Position numbers and translations under genes: made by a program. The notes beneath the pieces are model-generated. The model made no database searches and had not been told where the DNA came from. It was given only the letters and a program-made list of their open reading frames with translations. A stretch of 64,000 bases of DNA from Candidatus Phyllobacterium onerii (GTDB lineage: Bacteria; Pseudomonadota; Alphaproteobacteria; Rhizobiales; Rhizobiaceae), in the NCBI RefSeq assembly GCF_028331445.1, contig NZ_JAQMHX010000009.1, positions 186,001-250,000 on the forward strand, written 5' to 3'. Position 1 is the first letter of the stretch; the number at the start of each line of letters is the position of its first letter. Below, in pieces: positions 48,239 to 56,368 of the stretch.

Positions 48239-48287
48239 TGCGGATAATCCTTTTCAAAAACCGTTTCGGTTTTTGGGATTATCCGCA
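48239..48287. other. two-tier long hairpin upstream of gltB
   Basis: TGCGGATAATCC (48239-48250) pairs with GGATTATCCGCA (48276-48287). Inside, AAAAACCG (48256-48263) pairs with CGGTTTTT (48267-48274) around a 3-base loop. Both stems are perfect. It lies about 100 bases before gltB on the minus strand and may be a leader element or a repeat. Confidence 0.6.
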
Positions 48288-48670
48288 GGAGACGGAATAC
48301 CATAATTCCAGTCCCGCTTCATGCGGCATATCTTCCGGTGCGGATTGCGGTCACCATTATAAGGACGGAAGCACCTGCTCACCATCCTCGTTCTCAGTTC
48401 GCACAAATAGGACAGCAATGCTGTCTTATTATGGTATGCCAGAATTATTCCAAACAAACAAGATGGAAAAGCAAAAAAAATCTGCATCCCACGAAATATC
48501 ATTGCGCATAACGTTTCAAAAGTATGCCATTAGTTTCAAAACATGCGGTTTCCCCTAAAAGTGAAAGGACAAATAGCCACTTCCAAATGGATAGCCTCTA
48601 CCGCTCCCTTTTCACCAGCAGATGAAAGGCGTATGCGTTTGCGCGTCAGTGGAAAATCGTAAGGTCGACT
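48288..48670. other. intergenic region with no recognised feature
   Basis: This 383-base stretch between the long hairpin and the threonine aldolase gene is AT-rich. I see no convincing gene, RNA or repeat in it. Promoters for gltB (minus) and the aldolase gene (plus) should be here or nearby. Confidence 0.5.
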
Positions 48671-49714
48671 ATGCATTTTGCTTCCGATAATTGGGCCGGA
48701 GCCCACCCGAAGATTGCCGAGAGTTTGAGCAAACATGCGGATGGTTTTGCCGCCGCCTATGGCACAAGTGCTCTCGACAAAGCGGTCGCACAGAAGTTCA
48801 ACGAGCTATTCGAGCGAGAGGTTGCGGTTTTCTTCGTCGCCACCGGCACAGCGGCAAATTCACTGGCACAGGCAGCTATCGCAAAGCCGGGTGGTGTGAC
48901 GTTCGCTCATCGCGATGCACACACGATCGCGGACGAAGGCGGAGCGCCTGAATATCTGACTGGCGGTGCCCGGCTGCACCCGGTCGACGGGCCGCTCGGA
49001 CGCATCGATGTTGACAATCTCAAAAAGGCGATGGCCGGGTATAACAATGTCCGCACCGGTCAGCCGATGGCAGTTTCCATAACACAACTGACCGAGAGCG
49101 GCACGCTTTACGAACCCGGCGAAATCGCCGCGATCTCCGCAGTTTGCCGTGAAAGCGGTCTGCCAATGCATATGGATGGCGCCCGCTTTGCCAACGCGCT
49201 GGTTTCGCTGGGCTGCTCCCCTGCGGACATGACGTGGCGGCAGGGCGTCGACATGCTGTCGTTTGGCGGCACGAAGAATGGCTGCTGGTGCGCCGAAGCA
49301 CTGGTCTTCATGGATCCGGCACGCGCTGAGGCTTTCCCCTATATCCGTCAGCGGGCTGCGCAACTCTTTTCAAAGTCGCGCTTCATCGCCGCCCAGTTCG
49401 AAGCCTATTTCGAAGACAACCTCTGGCTGGATCTGGCAAGCCATTCCAACAGTATGGCCCGGCGCATGGCTGACCGCATTGCTGCATCAGGCAATGTTCG
49501 ACTAGCCTGGGAGCCACGCGGCAACGAGATTTTCGCGATCCTGGAAAAGACGACTGCAGCGAAGTTGCGCGAGAACGGCGCACTCTTCTACGACCAAAAC
49601 CCGCCGCACTCCGAGAAACATCTGGTCGGGGAAAATGAAACCCTTGTTCGATTGGTGACCAGTTTCGCCACTTCAACAGAAGAAATCGATCGCTTTGGTG
49701 AACTGATCGCATAA
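48671..49714 (+). CDS. ltaE: low-specificity L-threonine aldolase
   Basis: A 347-residue PLP enzyme that cleaves threonine (or allo-threonine) to glycine and acetaldehyde. The PLP Lys is in SFGGTKNG, the Asp contacting the pyridine nitrogen in PMHMDGARFANAL, and the early motif DNWAGAHP is typical. It is followed by its own terminator and is convergent with the Hsp20 gene. Confidence 0.93.
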   Translation: MHFASDNWAGAHPKIAESLSKHADGFAAAYGTSALDKAVAQKFNELFEREVAVFFVATGTAANSLAQAAIAKPGGVTFAHRDAHTIADEGGAPEYLTGGARLHPVDGPLGRIDVDNLKKAMAGYNNVRTGQPMAVSITQLTESGTLYEPGEIAAISAVCRESGLPMHMDGARFANALVSLGCSPADMTWRQGVDMLSFGGTKNGCWCAEALVFMDPARAEAFPYIRQRAAQLFSKSRFIAAQFEAYFEDNLWLDLASHSNSMARRMADRIAASGNVRLAWEPRGNEIFAILEKTTAAKLRENGALFYDQNPPHSEKHLVGENETLVRLVTSFATSTEEIDRFGELIA

Positions 49715-49719
49715 AAAAA

Positions 49720-49745
49720 GCGGCGCATTGCTGCGCCGCCTTTCT
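49720..49745. terminator. bidirectional terminator between ltaE and hsp20
   Basis: GCGGCGCA and TGCGCCGC form an 8-base stem with a short loop. A-rich sequence precedes it and TTTCT follows it, so it can act as an intrinsic terminator on both strands. Confidence 0.8.
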
Positions 49746-49765
49746 CATTTGTATACACCAACCGC

Positions 49766-50236
49766 TTAGTTCGTGGCTTTCGCCTCGATCTGCTTGGCTT
49801 CCTTGTCGGACAAGGGAGTGACAGCAATCTTGCGCGGCTTCATTTCTTCCGGAATTTCGCGTTTGAGTTCAATGTGCAGAAGGCCATTTTTCAGGCTCGC
49901 ACCACTGACTTCGACGAAATCGGCAAGATGGAAGCGGCGCTCGAAAGCGCGCGAGGCGATACCGCGGTAAAGCGTTTCGGCCTTTTCATCAGACTTCTCT
50001 ACAGCCTTCTCGCCGGTCACCTTGAGCTGGTTGCGATGTGCCTCGATCTGGATCTCGTCCTCCGAGAATCCGGCAACAGCGATGGTGATGAGATAGGTGT
50101 TATCGCCAGTCCGCTCAATATTATAGGGCGGATAGGTCTGGGCACCTTCTGGCTGGGCCAGACTGTCGAGAATGGTAAAAAGCCGGTCAAAACCGACGGT
50201 TGAACGATAGAGCGGGGAAAAATCAACGTGACGCAT
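49766..50236 (-). CDS. Hsp20 family small heat-shock protein
   Basis: A 156-residue alpha-crystallin-type chaperone like IbpA. The N-terminus MRHVDFSPLYRSTVGFDRLF is typical of rhizobial class A sHsps. The crystallin domain includes ITIAVAGFSEDEI and RAFERRFHLADFVEV, followed by GLLHIELKREIPE with the C-terminal P-R-K-I anchor. GGAGGG lies before the ATG at 50236. Transcription probably responds to heat, and the leader may fold over the ribosome-binding site. Confidence 0.94.
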   Translation of the reverse strand: MRHVDFSPLYRSTVGFDRLFTILDSLAQPEGAQTYPPYNIERTGDNTYLITIAVAGFSEDEIQIEAHRNQLKVTGEKAVEKSDEKAETLYRGIASRAFERRFHLADFVEVSGASLKNGLLHIELKREIPEEMKPRKIAVTPLSDKEAKQIEAKATN

Positions 50237-50340
50237 GTTTAAGCCCTCCTTTAGAGCGACAATGTTTGCGTGTTTTGGCTCTCGGTAGAACTCCCTTTGT
50301 GGCAAGTTCCGTCGAACCAGCGACCCCGATATGGCGGTCA
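50237..50340 (-). promoter_or_regulatory. hsp20 leader, possible RNA thermometer
   Basis: On the minus strand the leader contains GAACTTGCC facing GGGAGTTC, and just before the start CTCTAAAGGAG can fold so that the AGGAG ribosome-binding sequence is paired. Rhizobial sHsp genes of this type commonly carry ROSE thermometers. The match to the ROSE consensus is loose, so this rests mostly on context. Confidence 0.35.
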
Positions 50341-50499
50341 CAGAAATTATCTGGTTAGCCCGGCGGCGGATTTCAAGAGGTTACAAAGTGTGGCTGTGGA
50401 TGAACGCAAAATGAACATCATCTTCGGAATACGTTCACGTGGATGTGACTATAAATGCACCAAGGTTGGAAACGAACCGATACTACAAAGGATACGATA

Positions 50500-50937
50500 A
50501 TGAAGAAAACCGTCCTCGCACTTACCGCTGCAGCACTTCTCGTTACCGGGTTTGCTGCTTCGGCAATGGCCGACAGCCGCTATTACCGCGCTGACGCGGC
50601 TGCCGAATATCTTGACGACAGCGGTGGCGCCGATGGCTATTTCGTTCAGGAACGCCGCTACTATGATGGCGAGAGCCGCCGCTATTATCGCGATGATCGT
50701 CGCGAACGGTTTGGTCCCCGCGACGTCGCGCGCATGCTTGAACGCCGTGGTTTTCGGGTCCGTGACGTGAACTTCGAGCGTGGGCGCTATTTCGTACGCG
50801 CTGCACGTCGTGGCGATCCGGTCCTTGTCGTCGTTTCGCGCGATGGAGATATTCTGGAAACTCGCCGGATGGGCGGTGATCGTTATCGCGATCGTCGCGA
50901 AAGCGGTTTCAGCATCGAGATAAACCCGGCTTACTGA
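50500..50937 (+). CDS. small exported Arg/Tyr-rich protein, possibly PepSY-like
   Basis: A 145-residue protein. The signal peptide MKKTVLALTAAALLVTGF ends at SAMA near residue 24. The middle is rich in Tyr, Arg and Asp (DDRRERFGPRD). The C-terminal VARMLERRGFRVRDVNFERG and YFVRAARRGDPVLVVV resemble the helix-strand order of PepSY-type domains that modulate proteases or bind metals. The family call is tentative. AAGGATAC precedes the ATG at 50500. Confidence 0.72.
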   Translation: MKKTVLALTAAALLVTGFAASAMADSRYYRADAAAEYLDDSGGADGYFVQERRYYDGESRRYYRDDRRERFGPRDVARMLERRGFRVRDVNFERGRYFVRAARRGDPVLVVVSRDGDILETRRMGGDRYRDRRESGFSIEINPAY

Positions 50938-50990
50938 GTACAAAAGCCGAATTCGTTCCGGGTGTAACGTCCCTTCCATCCGGAATGAAC

Positions 50991-51033
50991 TGACCGGAAG
51001 CTCTCAGGCGAGTTTCCGGTCATTCTTTTTTCT
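50991..51033 (+). terminator. intrinsic terminator after the small exported protein gene
   Basis: TGACCGGAA and TTCCGGTCA form a perfect 9-base stem, and seven Ts start three bases later. It is well placed for the gene ending at 50937. Confidence 0.8.
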
Positions 51034-51136
51034 AGAGCAATCCCAGGAAAAGTGGGAACCGGTTTTCCCTCCGGGATTGCATAAAACAAAGAGCTAGGGC
51101 AATTCCGCGATTCGAAGAAAAACGTAAATGCTCTAA
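51032..51136. repeat. dispersed rhizobial intergenic repeat
   Basis: The stretch begins CTAGAGCAATCCCAGG, contains GTGGGAACCGGTTTTCCC and ends AAATGCTCTAA. AGAGCAAT and matching arms at the end give it an inverted-repeat outline. Closely similar sequences are scattered between genes in many Hyphomicrobiales, by memory. No gene is encoded. Confidence 0.65.
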
Positions 51137-51211
51137 CTGCGGTTTGACCTTTGCAGCGCCACATTTTATCACAGGCAGAAGCTATTGGCGGCGAGGAATT
51201 GACCAGACCAA

Positions 51212-52165
51212 ATGATCAGACCGCTTGTCGAAACTTCATCCAATCCTATCCCGTCCGGTACACGTGTTGATTCGCTCAATCTTCGCGACGGCAAGGAACT
51301 CCGCTATACCATCACCCCGGCTAGTGCTCAGCCTGCGCAGGGCACAGTCATCATCCTGCACGGGCGTAATGAGTGCATCGAGAAGTATTTCGAGACCGTC
51401 CGCGACGTCGCTAGCCGTGGCTTTACAGTTGCGACATTCGACTGGCGCGGCCAGGGAGCATCCAGCCGGCTCCTGCGAAATGCCGCAAAAGGCTATGTAA
51501 AAAGCTTTGACGATTATGCAGCTGATTTCGAGCGACTGTTCGAACATGTCCTCCTGCCCGATTGCCGCGGGCCATTCTACATCTTGGCTCATTCCACCGG
51601 AGCGCTTGCGGCCCTCTTGGCCGCCCCAGCCCTTTCGAATCGCATCCGCCGGATGGTCCTGATCGCGCCGCTATTGGATATCAATGGCAGCCGCGCCAGA
51701 AAGACGATTGCGCGGGTTGGCGCGAGCACACTTCGCTATGCGGGACTTGGCCGGGCTTACATGCTAGGTGGCCCGCACAAGATAAGGCCATTTGATTTCA
51801 ATGAAGTAACGTCCGATCCGGCGCGTTATCTGCGAAATTGCGAGATTCTCGAGAACGCGCCTGAACTGGCCATCGGCGGGCCCACGGCAAGCTGGATCGT
51901 CGCAGCGGCCAAAGCGATCAAAAAGATCAGTCGGCCGGAATTCATCGAAACGATCCGGATTCCCATGCTGATGGTTGCAGCGGGAGCCGACAGCGTCGTC
52001 TCCACTCCGGCGATCGAGCGTTATGCCTTGCAACTGCGCAATTCCACATTGCTGACAATAGATGGCGCCAGGCATGAAATCCTCCAGGAGAAGGATTTCT
52101 ATCGCGAGCAGTTTTTTGCCGCATTCGACGCCTTCATTCCAGGCACTGGCGGCGAGACGGAATAG
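51212..52165 (+). CDS. alpha/beta hydrolase, lysophospholipase (PldB) type
   Basis: A 317-residue hydrolase with the monoacylglycerol-lipase/lysophospholipase layout. The oxyanion segment VIILHGRNECIEKY, the FDWRGQG motif and the nucleophile AHSTG are present. The catalytic Asp is likely in VAAGADSVV and the His in GARHEILQE. It probably hydrolyses lysophospholipids or monoglycerides. It is convergent with hisN, 4 bases away. Confidence 0.87.
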   Translation: MIRPLVETSSNPIPSGTRVDSLNLRDGKELRYTITPASAQPAQGTVIILHGRNECIEKYFETVRDVASRGFTVATFDWRGQGASSRLLRNAAKGYVKSFDDYAADFERLFEHVLLPDCRGPFYILAHSTGALAALLAAPALSNRIRRMVLIAPLLDINGSRARKTIARVGASTLRYAGLGRAYMLGGPHKIRPFDFNEVTSDPARYLRNCEILENAPELAIGGPTASWIVAAAKAIKKISRPEFIETIRIPMLMVAAGADSVVSTPAIERYALQLRNSTLLTIDGARHEILQEKDFYREQFFAAFDAFIPGTGGETE

Positions 52166-52169
52166 ACCA

Positions 52170-52943
52170 TCAACGGTTGAGCAATTCCAGAGTCCTGGCG
52201 TGAAGTTCGGGCGTCGCAGCAGCAACGATATTGCCGGCCTTCTCCGCCGGACCTCCATCCCACGTGCTGATCACACCACCGGCCTTTTCGATAATCGGAA
52301 CAAGCGCCACAATGTCATATGGATGCAGGCCGGTTTCGACAACGAGATCGACGAACCCCGCCGCCAGCATCGCATAGGCATAACAATCCGTGCCGTAGCG
52401 TGCGAGCCGCACGCTTTGTTCGACCCGATCATAGGCGGCGCGCTTCTCATCCTTGAACATTGCCGGCGTGGTCGTAAACAGTGTGGCCTCGGAAAGTTCG
52501 GTGGTTTTCCGCGTTTCGAGGCGGCGAATACCACCCGGACCCTCGTACCATGAAGCGTCACCGTCACACATGAACAGCTCATTGGTAAACGGTTGAGCCA
52601 TGAGCCCCGCCACTGCATCCCCGTCGATGGTAAGACCGGCCAATGTTCCCCATACAGGAATACCGGAAATGAACGCGCGGGTACCATCGATCGGGTCGAT
52701 CACCCAGACATGCGAATGATCGAGGTTCTCGCCGCCGAACTCTTCGCCAAGAATGCCGTGATCCGGGAAACTGGCGTTGATCAGTTTGCGAATCGCCTTT
52801 TCAGCCTCTCGGTCCGCCTCTGTAACGGGGTCAAAACCTGCCTGATATTTATTGTCGATAAGCGAAATCGTACGGAATCGCGGCAACGTCTGCTCCGCCG
52901 CGACACCGGCGATTTGCTTCAAAAAGGAAAGTTCAATGGCCAA
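52170..52943 (-). CDS. hisN: histidinol-phosphatase of the inositol monophosphatase family
   Basis: A 257-residue Mg2+-dependent phosphatase. Metal sites are GILGEEFGGE, WVIDPIDGTRAFISG and, near the C-terminus, GLHPYDIVALVPIIEKAGG. These proteins are annotated HisN (histidine synthesis) in rhizobia and resemble SuhB. The start is TTG at 52943, with GAGGAG about 7 bases upstream. The MmgR-like sRNA lies 140 bases upstream on the opposite strand. Confidence 0.9.
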   Translation of the reverse strand: MAIELSFLKQIAGVAAEQTLPRFRTISLIDNKYQAGFDPVTEADREAEKAIRKLINASFPDHGILGEEFGGENLDHSHVWVIDPIDGTRAFISGIPVWGTLAGLTIDGDAVAGLMAQPFTNELFMCDGDASWYEGPGGIRRLETRKTTELSEATLFTTTPAMFKDEKRAAYDRVEQSVRLARYGTDCYAYAMLAAGFVDLVVETGLHPYDIVALVPIIEKAGGVISTWDGGPAEKAGNIVAAATPELHARTLELLNR

Positions 52944-53050
52944 AATAGCTCCTCACGATTAAAATATCCTCATTTTCCTGCAGCGCCGGCGAATTTATTG
53001 CATTTTTTTTAGGCAACTAATAATGGTGCCCAAAAAAACATACAAAACAC

Positions 53051-53078
53051 TTGACATTTGTGCGGCGCAGCATAGATT
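53051..53078 (+). promoter_or_regulatory. sigma-70-type promoter of the sRNA
   Basis: TTGACA (53051-53056) and TAGATT (53073-53078) are separated by 16 bases. Transcription would start around 53085, at the first base of the predicted sRNA. Confidence 0.75.
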
Positions 53079-53084
53079 GGTACA

Positions 53085-53163
53085 TGGACAGGGCGACCTG
53101 TCTATGCCCTCCTTGGGCGTTTCCTCCCTAGACTTGGGCCGCGCTTATGCGCGGTCTTTTTTT
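53085..53163 (+). ncRNA. mmgR: MmgR/suhB-family trans-acting sRNA
   Basis: The stretch has a promoter at the right distance. A 5' hairpin (GACAGG-GCGA-CCTGTC) comes first, then a mostly single-stranded middle with TTTCCTCCCT, which can pair with ribosome-binding sites. A strong intrinsic terminator ends it (GCCGCGC-TTAT-GCGCGGT then seven Ts). Length is about 79 nt. These features fit the rhizobial MmgR family (Rfam suhB), which limits polyhydroxybutyrate accumulation in Sinorhizobium; the family name comes from its position near suhB-like genes, as here beside hisN. Identification is from memory of the motif and layout. Confidence 0.82.
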
Positions 53164-53190
53164 GTTTAAGAATCTGTTGCTGGTGGAGGG

Positions 53191-54081
53191 CTATTCGGCA
53201 GCAAGCGGCGTATCCAGGAAGTAGAAATCCGGCAGCGATACGAGATCTCGTAGAAAAAGTGCAATATCCCGCTGCAGCTGATCGAAGCCTGCCTTTTTTT
53301 CGTAACTGTGTTCGTTGAGGTAAAGACCACGATTGACCTCGATCTGCAGGGCATGAAACTGCTTGAGTGGCCGCCCGTAGTGCTCGGTGATATAGCCGCC
53401 CGCGTAGGGTTTGTTGTGGGCGACCACATAGCCCATATCCCGGAGTAGCTGGGTCGCTGCATTGGCAAGCTCTGGCGCACAACTCGTGCCAAACCGGTCG
53501 CCTATAATGAAATCCGGGCGTATGCCGCTTTCAGGAAAACGAATGCCTGTCGGCATTGAATGGCAATCGACAAGAACGCCATAGCCAAAACGTTCGCGCG
53601 TTTTGACGAGAATATCTCCGAGGAGTGCGTGATATGGCCTGTAGATCGTTTCGATGCGGCCCAGCGCCTCTTCGAGGTGGAGCTTATGCGCATAGATTTC
53701 CTGCCCCTCGCCGACAAGGCGAGGAATTGTGCCCAGACCACCCGCAACCCGGGCGGAATGCCCGTTGGCGTATGAGGGCAGCGGTTCAAAAAACATTTTA
53801 GCATCGAGCTCGTAAGGCTCGCGATTCACATCGAGATAGGCCCGCGGGAAATGCGCCACCATCAAGGGTGCGCCGATCATGACTGTCGAAGCAAACAGCT
53901 GATCGACAAAGCAATCTTCCGAACGCCGGATCGTGTGCGGATCGAGTTGCGATTGCTGCAGGAAGGCGGCCGGATAATATCGTCCGCTATGAGGTGAGTT
54001 GAAAACGAACGGAATGCGTTGATCGGACGGTTGCCGCAATTCGTAAGGCAGGCTGTCAGGAAAATCACGCTCGGCGGTCAT
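53191..54081 (-). CDS. N-formylglutamate amidohydrolase family protein
   Basis: A 296-residue metal-dependent hydrolase. Family motifs are PFVFNSPHSGRYYP, FPRAYLDVNREPYELD, VDCHSMP, YAGGYITEHYG and QIEVNRGLYL. Members release formate from N-formylglutamate in histidine breakdown. No hut genes are adjacent, so a housekeeping role or another formyl-amide substrate is possible. The sRNA terminator ends 27 bases beyond its stop. Confidence 0.9.
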   Translation of the reverse strand: MTAERDFPDSLPYELRQPSDQRIPFVFNSPHSGRYYPAAFLQQSQLDPHTIRRSEDCFVDQLFASTVMIGAPLMVAHFPRAYLDVNREPYELDAKMFFEPLPSYANGHSARVAGGLGTIPRLVGEGQEIYAHKLHLEEALGRIETIYRPYHALLGDILVKTRERFGYGVLVDCHSMPTGIRFPESGIRPDFIIGDRFGTSCAPELANAATQLLRDMGYVVAHNKPYAGGYITEHYGRPLKQFHALQIEVNRGLYLNEHSYEKKAGFDQLQRDIALFLRDLVSLPDFYFLDTPLAAE

Positions 54082-54356
54082 CGCTCACTTCGAAGGTTCA
54101 TTACTGTTCATGGTACCACTCTAGATCAAGTTTCCTTCAGATGGAATTGACCAACGGTCCACCATGACCAACTTTCTGGCGTATGCAAGTTACACCTGTT
54201 GGGGTGCTTTTCCCGCGAAACGGCACCTCGACTTTTGCAGCGTTCACGCTTATTTCTAGCAAATCATTCACGCGATCTTTACCAAAAAAGCGTTTCTTGA
54301 ATCGTGATGGACGCTGATCTGGGGATGATCGGGTGCTAACCAATTCGGACGGACTG

Positions 54357-54719
54357 ATGAAGAGAATCCTTCTTGCGGAAGATGACAATGATATGCGGCG
54401 CTTTCTGGTCAAGGCGCTGGAGAAGGCTGGATATCACGTCACGCATTTCGACAATGGTGCCAGCGCATATGATCGATTGCGTGAAGAGCCGTTTTCACTG
54501 CTTTTAACCGATATCGTCATGCCGGAAATGGATGGTATCGAGTTGGCGCGCCGCGCTTCGGAAATCGATCCCGACCTGAAGATCATGTTCATTACCGGCT
54601 TTGCTGCCGTGGCGCTCAATGCCGATTCGAAGGCTCCGAAAGATGCCAAGGTGCTTTCCAAGCCGTTCCACCTGCGCGATCTTGTCAATGAAATCGAGAA
54701 AATGCTCGTCGCAGCCTGA
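54357..54719 (+). CDS. cpdR: CpdR-type single-domain response regulator
   Basis: A 120-residue receiver domain without output domain. The acidic pocket is LAEDDNDMRRF, the phosphoacceptor Asp is in LLLTDIVMPEMDG, and the conserved Thr and Lys are in MFITGFAAVAL and VLSKPFHLRDL. The sequence closely matches rhizobial CpdR, which when unphosphorylated directs ClpXP to cell-cycle substrates such as CtrA. The ATG at 54357 (MKRILLAEDD) is the family start. Confidence 0.93.
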   Translation: MKRILLAEDDNDMRRFLVKALEKAGYHVTHFDNGASAYDRLREEPFSLLLTDIVMPEMDGIELARRASEIDPDLKIMFITGFAAVALNADSKAPKDAKVLSKPFHLRDLVNEIEKMLVAA

Positions 54720-54778
54720 TAGGCGGCGACATTCATTCCTTGTTGTGAAGAAAGCCTGATAAGTTCTCCCCACAGCTA

Positions 54779-54807
54779 TTGACGGAGCCAATTCAATATG
54801 GTGTATG
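54779..54807 (+). promoter_or_regulatory. promoter of tRNA-Val
   Basis: TTGACG (54779-54784) and TGTATG (54802-54807) are 17 bases apart. The predicted start falls just before the tRNA 5' end at 54820. Confidence 0.55.
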
Positions 54808-54819
54808 CGCCCGTCAGAT

Positions 54820-54903
<84 letters not shown>

Positions 54904-55011
54904 CAATAATATCAATACGTTAGCATTAAATTTCATGGCGCACACATAGTGCTCTAAAGGTTCAGTGAACCTTATCCCTTTTCAGCATCATATTTGCCGA
55001 GACAGGGATAA

Positions 55012-55215
55012 TCACTTCATCAAACGGTCGAACTCTGATTGATAGCCGCGATTGCCATCGCTCAGCTCGGGCGGGTTATCTCGCCAATCATATTCGCTGC
55101 CTTGTGGCATGTAAGACAGCAGATATGACAGCATGAGAGCAGCACGTTCTTCGCGCGGGGATTTGTGACGAAGCTCGGCTATGAGGTTTGTCACCTCGCT
55201 TGGGGTGATTTTCAT
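55012..55215 (-). CDS. unrecognised 67-residue protein of the element
   Basis: A small hydrophilic protein starting MKITPSEVTNLIAELRHKSP. Its ATG at 55215 overlaps the stop of the upstream tiny gene as ATGA; an ATG two codons earlier is also possible. No known domain is recognised. It is the last gene of the leftward chain. Confidence 0.5.
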   Translation of the reverse strand: MKITPSEVTNLIAELRHKSPREERAALMLSYLLSYMPQGSEYDWRDNPPELSDGNRGYQSEFDRLMK

Positions 55216-55361
55216 CGACATGTTTCCGTGTCGTGTACGGGTTTGCTCTGTTCTTCGACACGTTTCTTCAAATCACGAATGTCGGCTTGCAGGTCATGGC
55301 AAAACCGCTCCAGAGACATGAGGTTGCGCTCAAGGGCTTCGATCCTGGAAATGTCATTCAT
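55212..55361 (-). CDS. unrecognised 49-residue coiled-coil protein of the element
   Basis: The frame begins MNDISRIEALERNLMSLER and shows heptad-like spacing of Leu/Ile through DLQADIRDLKKRVEEQ, predicting a short coiled coil. It overlaps its upstream neighbour by 8 bases and its downstream neighbour by ATGA. The overlap chain is the main support for its being a gene. Confidence 0.45.
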   Translation of the reverse strand: MNDISRIEALERNLMSLERFCHDLQADIRDLKKRVEEQSKPVHDTETCR

Positions 55362-55572
55362 CGCTCGGCTCAGGCGCTGGAATATCTATCGAAGGAGGAG
55401 CGCCCCGTGCTGGCATTGTCTTATGCGGTGGCTTTGCTCGTATAAGGCCTGCTGAGAGGTGATAGCCTGAAATGCCATGCTCTACGGCTGCGAGGTGTAA
55501 GGCGCTGTACGGGTCTCCCTTGGCCCTCTGGAGCCATAGTTTGACTTGGTCGTCTGGTGTGATGTCTGTCAT
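55354..55572 (-). CDS. unrecognised 72-residue protein of the element
   Basis: It starts MTDITPDDQVKLWLQRAKGD and contains LHLAAVEHGISGYHLSAGL, with a Pro-rich acidic end. The ATG at 55572 overlaps the stop of the upstream gene as ATGA. No family is recognised. Confidence 0.48.
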   Translation of the reverse strand: MTDITPDDQVKLWLQRAKGDPYSALHLAAVEHGISGYHLSAGLIRAKPPHKTMPARGAPPSIDIPAPEPSDE

Positions 55573-55751
55573 GAGGCTACCTGTGCGGCACGTTTGATGA
55601 CCGGAGGGAGGTTGATTTGCGCCCTCCCGTCCTCGCCATGTTCTTTGTGGATGGTGATCGAGATGAGGGATTTGCCGGAACCGTATTTCCCAGCGTGGTG
55701 TGCATCGACTTCTGCAATCGTTCTGAAGCATTCGACGCGAACGCCAAGCAC
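55569..55751 (-). CDS. unrecognised protein of the element, start uncertain
   Basis: The frame reads VRVECFRTIAEVDAHHAG, then GKSLISITIHKEHGEDGR, and ends KRAAQVAS. A GTG at 55751 is the only in-frame start seen nearby, but GGAG abuts it too closely. The open frame continues about 90 bases further upstream without ATG, so the true start may be an unusual codon or the gene may be truncated. Its stop overlaps the next gene. Confidence 0.4.
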   Translation of the reverse strand: MLGVRVECFRTIAEVDAHHAGKYGSGKSLISITIHKEHGEDGRAQINLPPVIKRAAQVAS

Positions 55752-55906
55752 CTCCTGAACGACCTGAAGCAGCGCTGGAGACCATGCCGTGAGTGATTTC
55801 CCTGCAACAATTCTTGGGTATTCAACGCAAGTATATCTCTGGTTTTGCTCTTTTCATCTGTTGGTGATTGGCTTGGGTTGCGTCATTGCCTTCGTGAGGT
55901 CCCGCC

Positions 55907-56368
55907 ATGACTAGCACCATTGCGTTGATCGAGGCCAAGGCGGAAGAGCTTTGCCTCGAGAAGGGTCATAACCGACGCATCGCTTACACCTTCCGTGAAG
56001 ACGCAGCTATTGCGATCATCACGGACCTTCTACAGCGCAACAAGGAATTGGATGAAGCCAATTTTGCGCTGTCAGCCGGTGCTTGCATTGTCAAGAACGG
56101 CCTACTTAGCGGAGAAGGTGGCTCGCCATATTGCACCCTTCTACAGCGCTGTGAGAAGGCAGAGGCGGAGAGCGCCGCGTCTTGTTCCATGGTTGTAGCG
56201 GGCATAAAAGCGAGGGAAGCCGCAGAACGCCAGCGAGACGAGGCACGGAAAGCGCTGGAGCCGTTTGCCAGGATAGAGCCGGTCAGCATCTCATTACTCG
56301 GCGGAGAACACATATCATCCGATGCGTTCCGCGCTGCGCGTAATGCAATGGGAGAGCCGACAAAATGA
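55907..56368 (+). CDS. phage-accessory-like hypothetical protein
   Basis: A 153-residue hydrophilic protein with a long helical, Ala/Glu/Arg-rich region (AGIKAREAAERQRDEARKAL) and a C-terminal SSDAFRAARNAMGE. This layout resembles small Ead/Ea22-type phage accessory proteins of unknown function. Its stop overlaps the next start as ATGA. It begins the rightward operon of the element. Confidence 0.65.
   Translation: MTSTIALIEAKAEELCLEKGHNRRIAYTFREDAAIAIITDLLQRNKELDEANFALSAGACIVKNGLLSGEGGSPYCTLLQRCEKAEAESAASCSMVVAGIKAREAAERQRDEARKALEPFARIEPVSISLLGGEHISSDAFRAARNAMGEPTK

Noticed and set aside
48238..48558. A 106-codon frame upstream of ltaE
   Set aside because: Its start lies within the long hairpin, composition is atypical for coding sequence here and no family is recognised.
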